Source: Taklimakanibacter albus (GTDB lineage Bacteria > Pseudomonadota > Alphaproteobacteria > Rhizobiales > Aestuariivirgaceae). From it: a stretch of 64,000 bases of DNA. Below, one piece after another: positions 1 to 8,295 of this stretch. How positions within the stretch are numbered: position 1 is the first letter of the stretch; each line of letters opens with the position of its first letter. The notes under the pieces are model-generated. The model was not told the origin of the DNA, ran no database searches, and worked only from the letters and a program-made list of their open reading frames with translations. The stretch lies in assembly GCF_016595235.1 (NCBI RefSeq), contig NZ_JAENHL010000007.1, positions 2,265,594 to 2,329,593 on the forward strand, written 5' to 3'. The position numbers and the translations under genes are program-made.

Positions 1-1170
1 CGCTTTGACAAGCATCTCCTCAATGTGACGACGCCCAAGATGGACACGTATGCCGAGGCGGACGATCCGCTCTTCGAGCCGTGGCTCGCCGAACGCGCCG
101 ATCATGACTATGCGCCGCGCCGGCTTTATGGTGATTTCCTCACCGAAGCCGTTTCGAATGCCATCACCGGCAAGGACGTCCGCCATTTCCAGACGATGGC
201 CAGCGCAATCCGTTCAACCGATGATGGACTCGCCATCACCTTGGCGGACGGCACGACGCTTGCGGCCTCACATGCCGTGCTGGCGCTTGGCAATCTGCCG
301 CCCAAGCTCCTGGCGCCTGGGATCAGCGATCCGCGCATCATCGAACATCCTTGGAGCCTGACGCCAGAAAGGACTGAAGGACGCAACCGCGTCGTCATCG
401 CGGGTACCGGCCTGACCGCACTCGATGCCGTGACGCTGATCGCGGAGGCCAACCCCAAAGCACATTTCACCCTGGCCGCAGCGCATCCGCTGACGCCGCC
501 TTGCGATCGGACCGTAACACCCTGGGCCGAAGCTGAACACGTCATCGGCCATTCGCCGACCATGGTCTGGAGTATGGTGAAGCGCGAGTTGCGCGAGCGC
601 GACTGGTATGAAGTCATCGATGGCTTACGCGGGCATGTCGAAGCGATCTGGACCCAATGGACACAGGAACAGCGCCGCAGCTTCATGAGGCATGGCGCCC
701 GGCTGTGGCTGCATCACCGCCACCGGTCACCGCCGCCGACCTGGCACCGGATCGAGGAGCTGAAGACGGTCGGGCGCCTGTCCTTGCGCGCCGGTCGCAT
801 CCACCGACTCACACCGCATTCCGATCGTATCGATGTCGATCTGGCCACCGGCACTCTCGCGGCCGATCTCGTCGTCAACACCACCGGGCCGAGCCTGTCG
901 CTGCGCGCGCATGCTCTGCTGAGTGCGCTTCTCGATGAGGGCTTGGTCACCGAATGCCCTCTGGGTCTCGGCATCGCCATCGATGATGACGGACGTTGCC
1001 GGACGCGCAATGGTCATCTTTCACGCCTTTTCGCGCTCGGCACGCTGACCCGCGGCCAGTTCTTCGAAACCGTCGCGGTGCCGCATATCCGCAAACATGC
1101 GGATGATATTGCAAAGGTGATTGTGCCTTCATCCTTCCCCCTTGCGGGGAAGGTGGCTCCCGGGCCTTAG
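1..1170 (+). CDS. FAD/NAD(P)-binding oxidoreductase, 5' end outside the window
   Basis: The frame is open from base 1, so the first possible start (GTG at 25) is probably internal. The residues before it (RFDKHLLNV) resemble the segment after the FAD-binding Gly motif in HpyO/CreE-type FAD-NAD(P)-binding proteins. The visible part contains a second nucleotide-binding motif (VVIAGTGLTALDAV, near residue 125 counted from 25) and a late TTGP motif typical of the family. Such proteins are predicted flavin monooxygenases or oxidoreductases of unknown substrate. The last residues, roughly SSFPLAGKVAPGP, are encoded by a palindromic intergenic repeat that also supplies the stop codon, so the native C-terminus has probably been altered. 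No neighbour indicates the substrate. Family assignment is fairly secure; function is not. Confidence 0.75.
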   Translation, partial: RFDKHLLNVTTPKMDTYAEADDPLFEPWLAERADHDYAPRRLYGDFLTEAVSNAITGKDVRHFQTMASAIRSTDDGLAITLADGTTLAASHAVLALGNLPPKLLAPGISDPRIIEHPWSLTPERTEGRNRVVIAGTGLTALDAVTLIAEANPKAHFTLAAAHPLTPPCDRTVTPWAEAEHVIGHSPTMVWSMVKRELRERDWYEVIDGLRGHVEAIWTQWTQEQRRSFMRHGARLWLHHRHRSPPPTWHRIEELKTVGRLSLRAGRIHRLTPHSDRIDVDLATGTLAADLVVNTTGPSLSLRAHALLSALLDEGLVTECPLGLGIAIDDDGRCRTRNGHLSRLFALGTLTRGQFFETVAVPHIRKHADDIAKVIVPSSFPLAGKVAPGP

Positions 1171-1274
1171 GCCGGGAGCCGGATGGGGGTCGGGTGGTCT
1201 GGCAAATCGTTAGAGAAGAAGATTCGGAAGCACCACCCGACCCTTCGGACCGACCCTCCCCGCAAGGGGGAGGG
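1130..1274. repeat. Composite palindromic repeat, family A copy 1
   Basis: Two inverted arms are built around CCCCCTTGCGGGGA and CCCCGCAAGGGGGAGGG, with inner arms GGGTCGGGTGGT and ACCACCCGACCC. A further hairpin, GGCTCCCGG / CCGGGAGCC, lies in the left arm. The same architecture recurs at 23669-23816. The left arm overlaps the end of the upstream coding region. It resembles REP/BIME-like intergenic repeats of Hyphomicrobiales. Confidence 0.75.
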
Positions 1275-1287
1275 AAAAATCCAGAAC

Positions 1288-2616
1288 CTACTCCGCCGCG
1301 GCCAGAAAACGCGCATCCGCCTGGTCGAGGCGGCGGCGGATCTGGGTGATGGTGAGCGTGTCGTCGGGAACGCAATTGTCATAGGTGAGATAGCTGCCGG
1401 CCTTGACCGGCTTCACCACCTTTGCCCGCTCGGCCAGACCGATCGGGATTGCATTGGCCTGGCGCGCTTCGCCCCAGGTCATCGCCCAGGCACGATATTC
1501 CGTCTCGCCGATTTTGCCGAGCGTTTCGCCGGGCTTGAGATCGCGCTTGGCGAGAGCGATCGCTTCCGCCACCGGATGATCGAGCGGCACCATGTCGGCT
1601 TCTTTGTGCAGCACCGCATGCGCCGCCGAGATCGGCACTTCGAGGCTGGTCAGATGGAAGGGCCGGAACAGCGAGAAATAGGGCCCCTTGCCGACTTTCA
1701 GATCAATCATGCGTTCGACGACGCGCGGATGATCGGCCTCGACGATGCAGAAGACGCCGGGCGCCACACCCTTGCCGATCGAATAATCGACGCAGCCGGT
1801 CTTGCTGAGCACGCCGCCCTTGGATTTCGGAATCAGCACGTCCGCAAGCTCGTCACGCGTCGCCGCCGGACCATGCATGCCGGGCAGGTCAGGCACGAGG
1901 CCGGTCGCATTGGCGATCGCCACCATCTCGACCATGGTCTTCGAGCCGTCGACGAATTCGACCAGCATGCGCGCATTCATGTTGCGCTCACGGGCTTCCT
2001 TCTCGTAATCGGCCGGCACCGCATCGAATTTGAGCGGGTTGTTCTTACCCTTGCCGGCGCAGACGATCGAGAGGCCGAGCGACTGGGCGAAACCGATGAG
2101 CTCGAGGGCCGCGGCCGGCTCATCACCCGCCGCGCCCGTATAAACGACGCCGGCGCGGCGCGCTTCTTCATGGAGAAAGCGGCCGATGGTGATGTCGGCC
2201 TCGACATTGAGCATCACGATCGGCTTGCCGGCCTTGATCGCGGCGAGCGCGAAGACGGCCCCTGTATTGGGATTGCCGGTGGCGTCGATCACCACATCGA
2301 TGCGCCCGGCGCCGACAAGCGCCTGAAGATCGCCGGTGATGGCGATCTTCTTCATCTCGATCAGCCGGTCGATATCCTGGGCGGACTTCGCCTCGGCGAA
2401 GTCCTCGCGCCCATGGCCGGCGAGGAGAAGTGCCGCTTGCGCATTGGAGATATTGAGCTCGGCGATGGCCGCGAGCCGCAGGCCCTCCATGCGGGCGAGC
2501 TGAACGGCGAGATCGGTGCCCATCTGGCCGGCGCCGGCGACACCGATCCGGATCGGGCCTTTCTCCTCGGCATGCCGGCGCAATTCGCGCGCCAGCGACG
2601 ACACATTGGAAATCAC
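1288..2616 (-). CDS. NAD(P)-dependent oxidoreductase, homoserine-dehydrogenase-like with SAF domain
   Basis: A 442-residue protein with an N-terminal Rossmann motif (IGVAGAGQMGTDLAVQLA, residues about 24-41), a homoserine-dehydrogenase-like middle region (VVIDATGNPNTG, then AAGDEP) and a C-terminal SAF-like region with DLKPGETLGKIGE. Proteins of this type are found in sugar and sugar-acid catabolic loci. The exact reaction is not established here. The start codon overlaps the stop of the aldolase gene by 4 bases (ATGA), so the two are translationally coupled. It probably oxidises or reduces a phosphorylated or acidic sugar intermediate in the same pathway as the aldolase and the FGGY kinase. 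A homoserine dehydrogenase role is unlikely because of the context and the added SAF domain. Confidence 0.75.
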   Translation of the reverse strand: MISNVSSLARELRRHAEEKGPIRIGVAGAGQMGTDLAVQLARMEGLRLAAIAELNISNAQAALLLAGHGREDFAEAKSAQDIDRLIEMKKIAITGDLQALVGAGRIDVVIDATGNPNTGAVFALAAIKAGKPIVMLNVEADITIGRFLHEEARRAGVVYTGAAGDEPAAALELIGFAQSLGLSIVCAGKGKNNPLKFDAVPADYEKEARERNMNARMLVEFVDGSKTMVEMVAIANATGLVPDLPGMHGPAATRDELADVLIPKSKGGVLSKTGCVDYSIGKGVAPGVFCIVEADHPRVVERMIDLKVGKGPYFSLFRPFHLTSLEVPISAAHAVLHKEADMVPLDHPVAEAIALAKRDLKPGETLGKIGETEYRAWAMTWGEARQANAIPIGLAERAKVVKPVKAGSYLTYDNCVPDDTLTITQIRRRLDQADARFLAAAE

Positions 2617-3395
2617 TTCGCCTTGTCCTTGGCCTTCTTGGACTTGTCCTTCTTCGGCTTGTCTTTCTTGCCCTTCTCAGGCTTCGCCTCGGGCGCATCG
2701 CGGCGCGTCGGTGCGATCACCGCCAGCGCCTCGCCGCCTTTCAGCTCACCGGCCTGCTTGCCGTATGTCTTGAAGCGCGCCAGGACGGTCTTCATCTGCG
2801 CATCCTTGAGGATGACCGGCTTGCCGGCGAGACACGCCGCCCAATATTGGTGGCAGAGCGTCTCGATCTCACCCGCGAGCCACAGGGCCTTGTCGAGATT
2901 GGGCCCGAAGGCGATCTGGCCGTGATTGGCGAGGAGGCAGGCGGTGCGGTCCTTCAGCGCCTTGAGCATCGTGTCGGAGAGCGCCTGGGTGCCGAATTCG
3001 GCATAGTCGCTGACCCGCAAGGTCGAGCCGCCGGTGACGCCGATCATGTAGTGGAAGGGCGGGATGTCTTTGCGCAAGGTCGCCAGTGCCGTGGCATAGA
3101 TCGAATGCGTATGCACGATGGCGCCCGCCTCGGGTCGCGCCTTGAAGATGTCCATATGCATGCGCCATTCGGTCGACGGCAGATATTTGCCGTAATAGCC
3201 GCCCTCGAGATCCATCTCGACGATGTGCTCGACATCCATAATGTCATAAGGAACGCCCGACGCGGTCATCAGGAAACCGTCCTCGGTGCGGGCGCTGACA
3301 TTGCCCGACGTGCCCTGATTGATGCCCATCTCGTTCATCTGACGGCAGACCCAGATGATCTTCTTCTTGAGATCGGCATGTTTGGACTTCGACAT
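2613..3395 (-). CDS. Class II aldolase/adducin family protein (fuculose-phosphate-aldolase-like)
   Basis: A 260-residue zinc-dependent aldolase-type protein. Visible hallmarks are GTSGNVSAR (substrate phosphate region, about residues 28-36), STEWRMHMDIF with the catalytic-type Glu, the HTHS metal pair and a third His in LLANHGQIAFG. The family cleaves or epimerises phosphorylated ketoses and some members decarboxylate sugar acids. It is the first gene of the minus-strand pair with the SAF dehydrogenase. The divergent regulator and the kinase downstream suggest a kinase-then-aldolase pathway. The last 25 or so residues are an unusual Lys/Asp/Lys tail (KGKKDKPKKDKSKKAKDKAK) that the family does not normally carry. 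Confidence 0.82.
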   Translation of the reverse strand: MSKSKHADLKKKIIWVCRQMNEMGINQGTSGNVSARTEDGFLMTASGVPYDIMDVEHIVEMDLEGGYYGKYLPSTEWRMHMDIFKARPEAGAIVHTHSIYATALATLRKDIPPFHYMIGVTGGSTLRVSDYAEFGTQALSDTMLKALKDRTACLLANHGQIAFGPNLDKALWLAGEIETLCHQYWAACLAGKPVILKDAQMKTVLARFKTYGKQAGELKGGEALAVIAPTRRDAPEAKPEKGKKDKPKKDKSKKAKDKAK

Positions 3396-3480
3396 CGCGA
3401 CGGCTCCATTTGATCAAATTTTCGGGCGGACCCTACAACCTGAAATCCGAAAGGTCCAGAAAGGCTAAAGTCGCGGTCTC

Positions 3481-3509
3481 TTGACAAATTCTCATATTCG
3501 AGAAAATAT
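3481..3509 (+). promoter_or_regulatory. Sigma70-type promoter of the XRE-cupin regulator
   Basis: TTGACA at 3481-3486, a 17-base spacer, then AAATAT at 3504-3509 fits a housekeeping -35/-10 pair. The divergent aldolase start is only 85 bases away. Inference from sequence alone. Confidence 0.5.
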
Positions 3510-3519
3510 CTCAAATATG
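3493..3519. promoter_or_regulatory. 27-base palindrome, probable operator
   Basis: An inverted repeat with outer arms CATATT / AATATG and inner arms GAGA / TCTC lies across the -10 region of the promoter above. Its position just before the XRE-cupin gene and between divergent genes suggests that the regulator binds it, repressing itself and possibly the aldolase operon. Confidence 0.55.
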
Positions 3520-3525
3520 GAAATT

Positions 3526-4080
3526 ATGGATGATGCCATCGACCGGCGGATCGCCCAGCGCCTGAAGGCCCTACGTATCGACCGCGGCTGGTCGCTCGAC
3601 GAGCTGGCCGGCCGCAGCGGGGTGAGCCGCGCCACTTTGTCGAGGCTCGAAAATTTCGCCATCAGCCCGACCACCAGCATGCTGGGCAAGCTCTGCGCCG
3701 CCTTCGGCCTGACGCTGTCACGGCTGATGTATATGGCCGAGGACGGTTTCGCGCCGCTCATCCGGCGCAGCGCCCAGACTTTGTGGAGCGATCCAGAGAT
3801 CAGCTTCAAGCGCCGCGCGGTGTCGCCGCCGGCGCAGACGCTTGTCGGTGAAGTGATCGAAGGCGAGATCGGCCCCGGCACACGCATCGATTACGACAAG
3901 GCGCCGAAACAGGGCCTCGAGCATCATCTCGTTCTGCTCGAGGGCCAGCTCGACATCACGGTGGCCGGCACGACCTATGGGCTGAAAGCCGGCGACTGCC
4001 TGCGTTATCAGCTTTTCGGCCCGAGCAGCTTCGCGACGCCGAAGAAAATCTCAGCCCGCTATCTGATCTTCATGGTGTGA
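3526..4080 (+). CDS. XRE-family transcriptional regulator with C-terminal cupin
   Basis: About 184 residues. The N-terminal helix-turn-helix (AQRLKALRIDRGWSLDELA then SGVSRATLSRLE) is of the XRE type. The C-terminal half is a cupin fold (GQLDITVAGTTYGLKAGDCLRY) that probably senses a small ligand. The ATG at 3526 was chosen because GGAAATT precedes it and because the ATG at 3517 and the TTG at 3481 fall inside the palindrome and promoter. A GNAT gene follows after 3 bases, a common pairing for this regulator type. It probably controls the flanking sugar genes and itself. Confidence 0.8.
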   Translation: MDDAIDRRIAQRLKALRIDRGWSLDELAGRSGVSRATLSRLENFAISPTTSMLGKLCAAFGLTLSRLMYMAEDGFAPLIRRSAQTLWSDPEISFKRRAVSPPAQTLVGEVIEGEIGPGTRIDYDKAPKQGLEHHLVLLEGQLDITVAGTTYGLKAGDCLRYQLFGPSSFATPKKISARYLIFMV

Positions 4081-4083
4081 GAC

Positions 4084-4608
4084 ATGACGATAGACCTCTC
4101 GCTCTTCACCGCCGAGGACATCTCACACGAATTGCCGGAACTGGCGAAGCTCCTGCATGACTGCGTCCATGCCGGCGCCAGCATCGGCTTCATCATGCCG
4201 CACAGCATGGAAGACGCGGAAGGCTTCTGGCGCGACAAGGTCGCGGGGCCGGTGGCGAGCGGCACGCGCTTGCTCCTGGTGGCGAAAGACGGCGCACGCA
4301 TCGCCGGCGCGGTGCAGCTCGATTACGACACGCCGGCCAATCAGCCGCATCGCGCCGAGATCCGCAAATTGCTGGTGCATCCGGATTTCCGCCGCCAGGG
4401 CATCGCCAAAAGACTCATGGCGACGATCGAGGACGAGGCGCGCCGGTTGCGGCGCAGCCTGCTCACTCTCGATACCCGCACCGGCGACACGGCCGAGCCG
4501 CTTTATGCCGCCATCGGCTATCATACGACCGGCGTCATCCCCGGCTATTGCCGCGATACCCATAAAGATCGTCTCGACTCCACCACGATCATGTACAAAA
4601 ATCTGTGA
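4084..4608 (+). CDS. GNAT family N-acetyltransferase
   Basis: A 174-residue GNAT protein. The acetyl-CoA binding motif A is visible as LLVHPDFRRQGIAKRLM (about residues 98-114), followed by the C-terminal motif AEPLYAAIGYHTTGVIPGY. It starts 3 bases after the XRE-cupin regulator, so the two are almost certainly co-transcribed. The substrate is unknown; such partners of XRE-cupin regulators usually remain uncharacterised. The position between regulator and kinase suggests it belongs to the same regulated unit. Confidence 0.8.
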   Translation: MTIDLSLFTAEDISHELPELAKLLHDCVHAGASIGFIMPHSMEDAEGFWRDKVAGPVASGTRLLLVAKDGARIAGAVQLDYDTPANQPHRAEIRKLLVHPDFRRQGIAKRLMATIEDEARRLRRSLLTLDTRTGDTAEPLYAAIGYHTTGVIPGYCRDTHKDRLDSTTIMYKNL

Positions 4609-4641
4609 TGGGCGCCCGGGGGGCGTCCCACAGAGGGGATC

Positions 4642-6048
4642 ATGACGGGAAACAATGTGCGCGGCATCGCCGTGGTGGATGTCGGAGCGACCAACAGCAA
4701 GATCGTGCTCTTCGACAGCGCCGGAAAACCGCTGGCCGAGCGCAAGATGGCGAGCCGCCATGGCTCAGGCCCGCCCTTTCTCCATCTCGATCCGAAGCCG
4801 CTGATCGCCTTCTGTGCCAAACATCTGCCCGAACTCGACGCGGTGCTGCCGATCGACGTCATCGTGCCCTCGGCCCATGGCGCGGCGATTGCCTGCCTCG
4901 CCGAGGATGGTTCACTGGCCTTGCCGGTGATGGATTACATGGCCGAGCCGCCACCCGAGATCATCGACGCCTATCGCAAGGTCGAGCCGCCTTTCTCGGA
5001 AGTCTTCGGGCCGCTTCTGCCGATGGCGCTGACCCATGGCATGCAGCTCTTCTGGGAAGAAGAGGCTTTCCCCGAGGATTTCGCCAAGGTCAAAACCATC
5101 CTGCCCTGGATTCAATATGTGAGCTATCTGCTCAGCGGCAAAGCGGTGATCGAGGTCGCCAGCATGTCGTGCCAGTCACAGCTGATGGATGTGCGCGACA
5201 ACAGCTTCTCGTCGCTGGCGCGTCTGCGCGGCTGGGACAAGCTCTTCGCGCCCTGGGCCAAGGCGTGGGAAGTGACGGGCACGCTGAAGGAGGAATTCCG
5301 CGATGGCCGTTTCCGCGGCCGCGGCGACGTGCTCGCCGGCATCCACGATTCGAGCGCCAATTATCTGCGCTACCTCGCCGGCGGCCGGAAACACTTCACG
5401 CTTCTGTCGACCGGCACCTGGATCATCGGCTTCGACACCGACACCGGCATCACCGAGCTCGACCCTAAGCGCGACACGGTGACCAACACCGACATCTGGG
5501 GCAAGCCCGTCGCTTGCTGCCGCTTCATGGGCGGGCGCGAATTCGAGATTCTCTCGCGTGGCGCCGCCGCCGAAGCGGCGAGCTTCAAGGCGCTCGCCGA
5601 CATTCTCTCGCAAGAGAGCTTCGCGCTTCCGTCCTTCACCGACTCGGGCGGACCGATGCCCGGCACCGGCAATAAAGGCCTGGTGAGAGGCCCGGCACCT
5701 GCAAGCGAAGAAGAACGCGCGACCCTTGCCGCGCTTTATTGCGCGCTGATGGTCGACCGCTCGCTCGCCGCGGTGAAGTCGAAAGGTGACATCATCGTCG
5801 ATGGGCCTTTCGCCAAGAACCCGGTGTTTCTCTCATGCCTCGCGGCTCTCCGCCCGAAGCAGAAAGTGCTCGCCTCGCAATTGCGCGACGGCACCACGCA
5901 AGGCGCCATGGTGCTGGCCTTGATGAGCGAAGACGGCAAGCTGCCCGAGCTCGCTCTCTCGCTCGACCGCGTGGATCCGAAGGCGCCGGCGATGATGGCG
6001 CGTTATGCCGCCAAATGGCGCGCGCTTGCGGCGGAGCAGAATGACTAG
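4642..6048 (+). CDS. FGGY-family carbohydrate kinase
   Basis: A 468-residue sugar kinase. The N-terminal phosphate-1 motif is VVDVGATNSKIVLFD (residues about 9-23). A Gly-Ile-His-Asp segment near residue 235 (GIHDSSANYL) contains the probable catalytic Asp, and LLSTGTWIIGFD is the FGGY ATPase-core motif. The length is usual for the family. It resembles the L-fuculokinase/rhamnulokinase branch more than glycerol or xylulose kinases. With the class II aldolase and SAF dehydrogenase it probably phosphorylates a ketose or sugar acid before cleavage. No transporter is adjacent. The 3' end overlaps priA by 4 bases on the opposite strand. Confidence 0.82.
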   Translation: MTGNNVRGIAVVDVGATNSKIVLFDSAGKPLAERKMASRHGSGPPFLHLDPKPLIAFCAKHLPELDAVLPIDVIVPSAHGAAIACLAEDGSLALPVMDYMAEPPPEIIDAYRKVEPPFSEVFGPLLPMALTHGMQLFWEEEAFPEDFAKVKTILPWIQYVSYLLSGKAVIEVASMSCQSQLMDVRDNSFSSLARLRGWDKLFAPWAKAWEVTGTLKEEFRDGRFRGRGDVLAGIHDSSANYLRYLAGGRKHFTLLSTGTWIIGFDTDTGITELDPKRDTVTNTDIWGKPVACCRFMGGREFEILSRGAAAEAASFKALADILSQESFALPSFTDSGGPMPGTGNKGLVRGPAPASEEERATLAALYCALMVDRSLAAVKSKGDIIVDGPFAKNPVFLSCLAALRPKQKVLASQLRDGTTQGAMVLALMSEDGKLPELALSLDRVDPKAPAMMARYAAKWRALAAEQND

Positions 6049-8216
6049 AGAAAATTATACGGATCGACATCGATCGCGAGGCGCAGCGATCCCTTAGGCT
6101 TGATGTCGCCGAGCCAGGCCTTGAGATAGGCCTGCACATTGATGCCGCGGCGCGCTCTCACCAGAAAGCGCCAGCGATGCAGCCCGCGCACCAGATGCAA
6201 AGGCGCCGGCGCCGGGCCCAGCACATGCACGCCTTCGCCATAGGGGGCGAGCGGCTGCAGCGAGCGGGCGAAGCGTTCGGTCTCGTGCCCGTCGCGCCCC
6301 GATATGACGATGGCCGCGAGATGCCCATAAGGCGGCAGGTCGGCCCCTTCGCGCAGGCGCTTCTCTTCCGTGAGAAAGCCGTCGCGGTCGCCTTCCGCCA
6401 GCGCCCGCATCAGCGGATGATCAGGCCTGTAGGTCTGGATCAGCGCGCGGCCCGGCTTCTCGCCGCGCCCGGCGCGCCCCGCCACTTGCGCCATCTGCGC
6501 CCAGCTGCGCTCGCCGGCGCGCGGATCACTCGAATCGAGCGCGAAATCGGCATCGACGACACCGACGAGAGTGAGATGCGGAAAGTGATGGCCCTTGGCG
6601 ACGAGCTGCGTGCCGATGACGAGATTATGCACGCCATCGGTCACCTCGCGGATCGCATCCTTGAGCAGCGTGCCGCGCGCCAGATCGCTCGACAGGATGG
6701 TGAGTCGCGCTTCGGGGAAACGCTGCGCCACTTCCTCCGCGAGCCGTTCGACGCCCGGCCCGCAGGGCACGAGCTTGCCCGGCGTCTCGCATTTGGGGCA
6801 TTGGCCGGGGATCGCTTCGGTATGGCCGCAATGATGGCACATCAGCTGCTTGCGGAAGCGATGCTCGACCAGCGACGCGGCGCAGTTCGGACAATCGAAG
6901 CGATGACCGCAGGCACGGCAGAGCGTCAAGGGCGCATAGCCGCGCCGGTTGAGAAAGAGCAGCGCCTGATCGCCCTTGGCGAGCGTCTCGCTCACTGCGT
7001 TCGCCAATGGATCGGACAGCCATGATCCGGACTGTGGCGCCGCCTGGCGCATGTCGATGATGTGGCTCGGCGGCAATTCGGCGGCGCCATGGCGGACCGC
7101 GAGCTGCACATGGGTGTAGCGGCCACGCTCGGCATTGACGAGGCTTTCGAGCGAAGGCGTGGCGGAAGCGAGCACGATCGGGAATTTGCCGAGCGCGCCA
7201 TAGACGATCGCCATGTCGCGGGCGTGATAGGGCACACCGTCTTCCTGCTTGTAGGCGCTCTCATGCTCTTCATCGACGACGACGAGGCCGAGCCGCGCCC
7301 AGGGCAGGAACAGGGCCGAGCGCGCGCCGACGACGATGCGCGCCCCACCATCCGCGACGCCGCGCCAAACCCGCTCGCGCTCGCGCGGCCGCATGCCGGA
7401 ATGCCAGGTCGCCGGCGCGGCGCCGAAGCGCCGCTCGACGCGCTCGATGAATTGCTGGGTGAGCGCGATCTCGGGGAGAAGCAGCAGCACCTGACGCCCG
7501 GAAGCGAGCGCCGACGCCATCGCCTCGAAATAGACTTCGGTCTTGCCCGATCCGGTGACGCCGTCGAGCAGCAGCGTGCCTTGCGCGCGCCTCGTCACAA
7601 GGGCGCGCAATTCCCGGGCCGCCTCTTCCTGCGCCTCAGACAAAGCGAGCTTGCCGGCGGAGGGATCGGGCGCGGGGAAAGCGCGATGCGGCGGCAGCGC
7701 CACCACTTCGAGCGCGCCGGCTTTGGCCAGCATCTTCACCACCGATGTGCCGACGCCGGCAAGCTCGGCGAGCTCGGAGGCTTTCATCGCCAGGCCCTCG
7801 CGCGCAATGTCGAGCACGCGGGCGCGCTGCGCGGTCAGCTTCGCCGGTTGGTTGGGGCCGATGCGATAGGCGACGTCGCCCTTCGCCTCACCAAAGGCGC
7901 CAGGAGCCCTGAGGCAGAGCCGCAGCACATTGCCGAGCGGTTCCAGATAATATTGCGCCACCCAGTCGATGAAGGCGCGATGTGTATCACTCAAGGGCGG
8001 CAGGTCGAATTTCTGGACGATCGGCCGCAAGGTCTTGCCGCCGCCGTCACCCTCGCCGATTTTCCAGACGCAGCCGATGAAGGAGCGCGGCCCCAGCGGC
8101 ACTTCGACATAGTCGCCGGGCGCCACCGAAAGCCCCGGCGGCACCGCATAGGTATAGGGCCCCTCGAGCGCGAGCGGCAGCAGGACATCGGCGGTGACCG
8201 GGGAATCGGCGGACAT
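6045..8216 (-). CDS. priA: Primosomal protein N', replication restart helicase
   Basis: A 723-residue superfamily 2 helicase that reloads DnaB at collapsed forks. The N-terminal DNA-binding domain begins near VLLPLALEGPYTYAVP. Walker A is DGVTGSGKTEVYF (about residues 216-228) and Walker B is VVDEEHESAYKQED. The Zn-binding region between the helicase lobes shows the paired CxxC motifs CRACG, CPNC, CHHCG and CPKC. Length and motif order are normal. The gene stands alone between the sugar kinase (convergent) and pabB (divergent), about 80 bases from pabB. Confidence 0.96.
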   Translation of the reverse strand: MSADSPVTADVLLPLALEGPYTYAVPPGLSVAPGDYVEVPLGPRSFIGCVWKIGEGDGGGKTLRPIVQKFDLPPLSDTHRAFIDWVAQYYLEPLGNVLRLCLRAPGAFGEAKGDVAYRIGPNQPAKLTAQRARVLDIAREGLAMKASELAELAGVGTSVVKMLAKAGALEVVALPPHRAFPAPDPSAGKLALSEAQEEAARELRALVTRRAQGTLLLDGVTGSGKTEVYFEAMASALASGRQVLLLLPEIALTQQFIERVERRFGAAPATWHSGMRPRERERVWRGVADGGARIVVGARSALFLPWARLGLVVVDEEHESAYKQEDGVPYHARDMAIVYGALGKFPIVLASATPSLESLVNAERGRYTHVQLAVRHGAAELPPSHIIDMRQAAPQSGSWLSDPLANAVSETLAKGDQALLFLNRRGYAPLTLCRACGHRFDCPNCAASLVEHRFRKQLMCHHCGHTEAIPGQCPKCETPGKLVPCGPGVERLAEEVAQRFPEARLTILSSDLARGTLLKDAIREVTDGVHNLVIGTQLVAKGHHFPHLTLVGVVDADFALDSSDPRAGERSWAQMAQVAGRAGRGEKPGRALIQTYRPDHPLMRALAEGDRDGFLTEEKRLREGADLPPYGHLAAIVISGRDGHETERFARSLQPLAPYGEGVHVLGPAPAPLHLVRGLHRWRFLVRARRGINVQAYLKAWLGDIKPKGSLRLAIDVDPYNFL

Positions 8217-8295
8217 GATGTGGAGCCTTGCGCCAACTCGTCCTCAGGGACAAGCCCATGGCGAAAAGTGACGGCATTGCCTATATGAGGCGGCC

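Noticed and set aside
1183-2925. Long plus-strand frame opposite the SAF dehydrogenase and aldolase
   Set aside because: Composition is His/Arg/Asp-rich with no domain. The minus-strand genes show conserved motifs.
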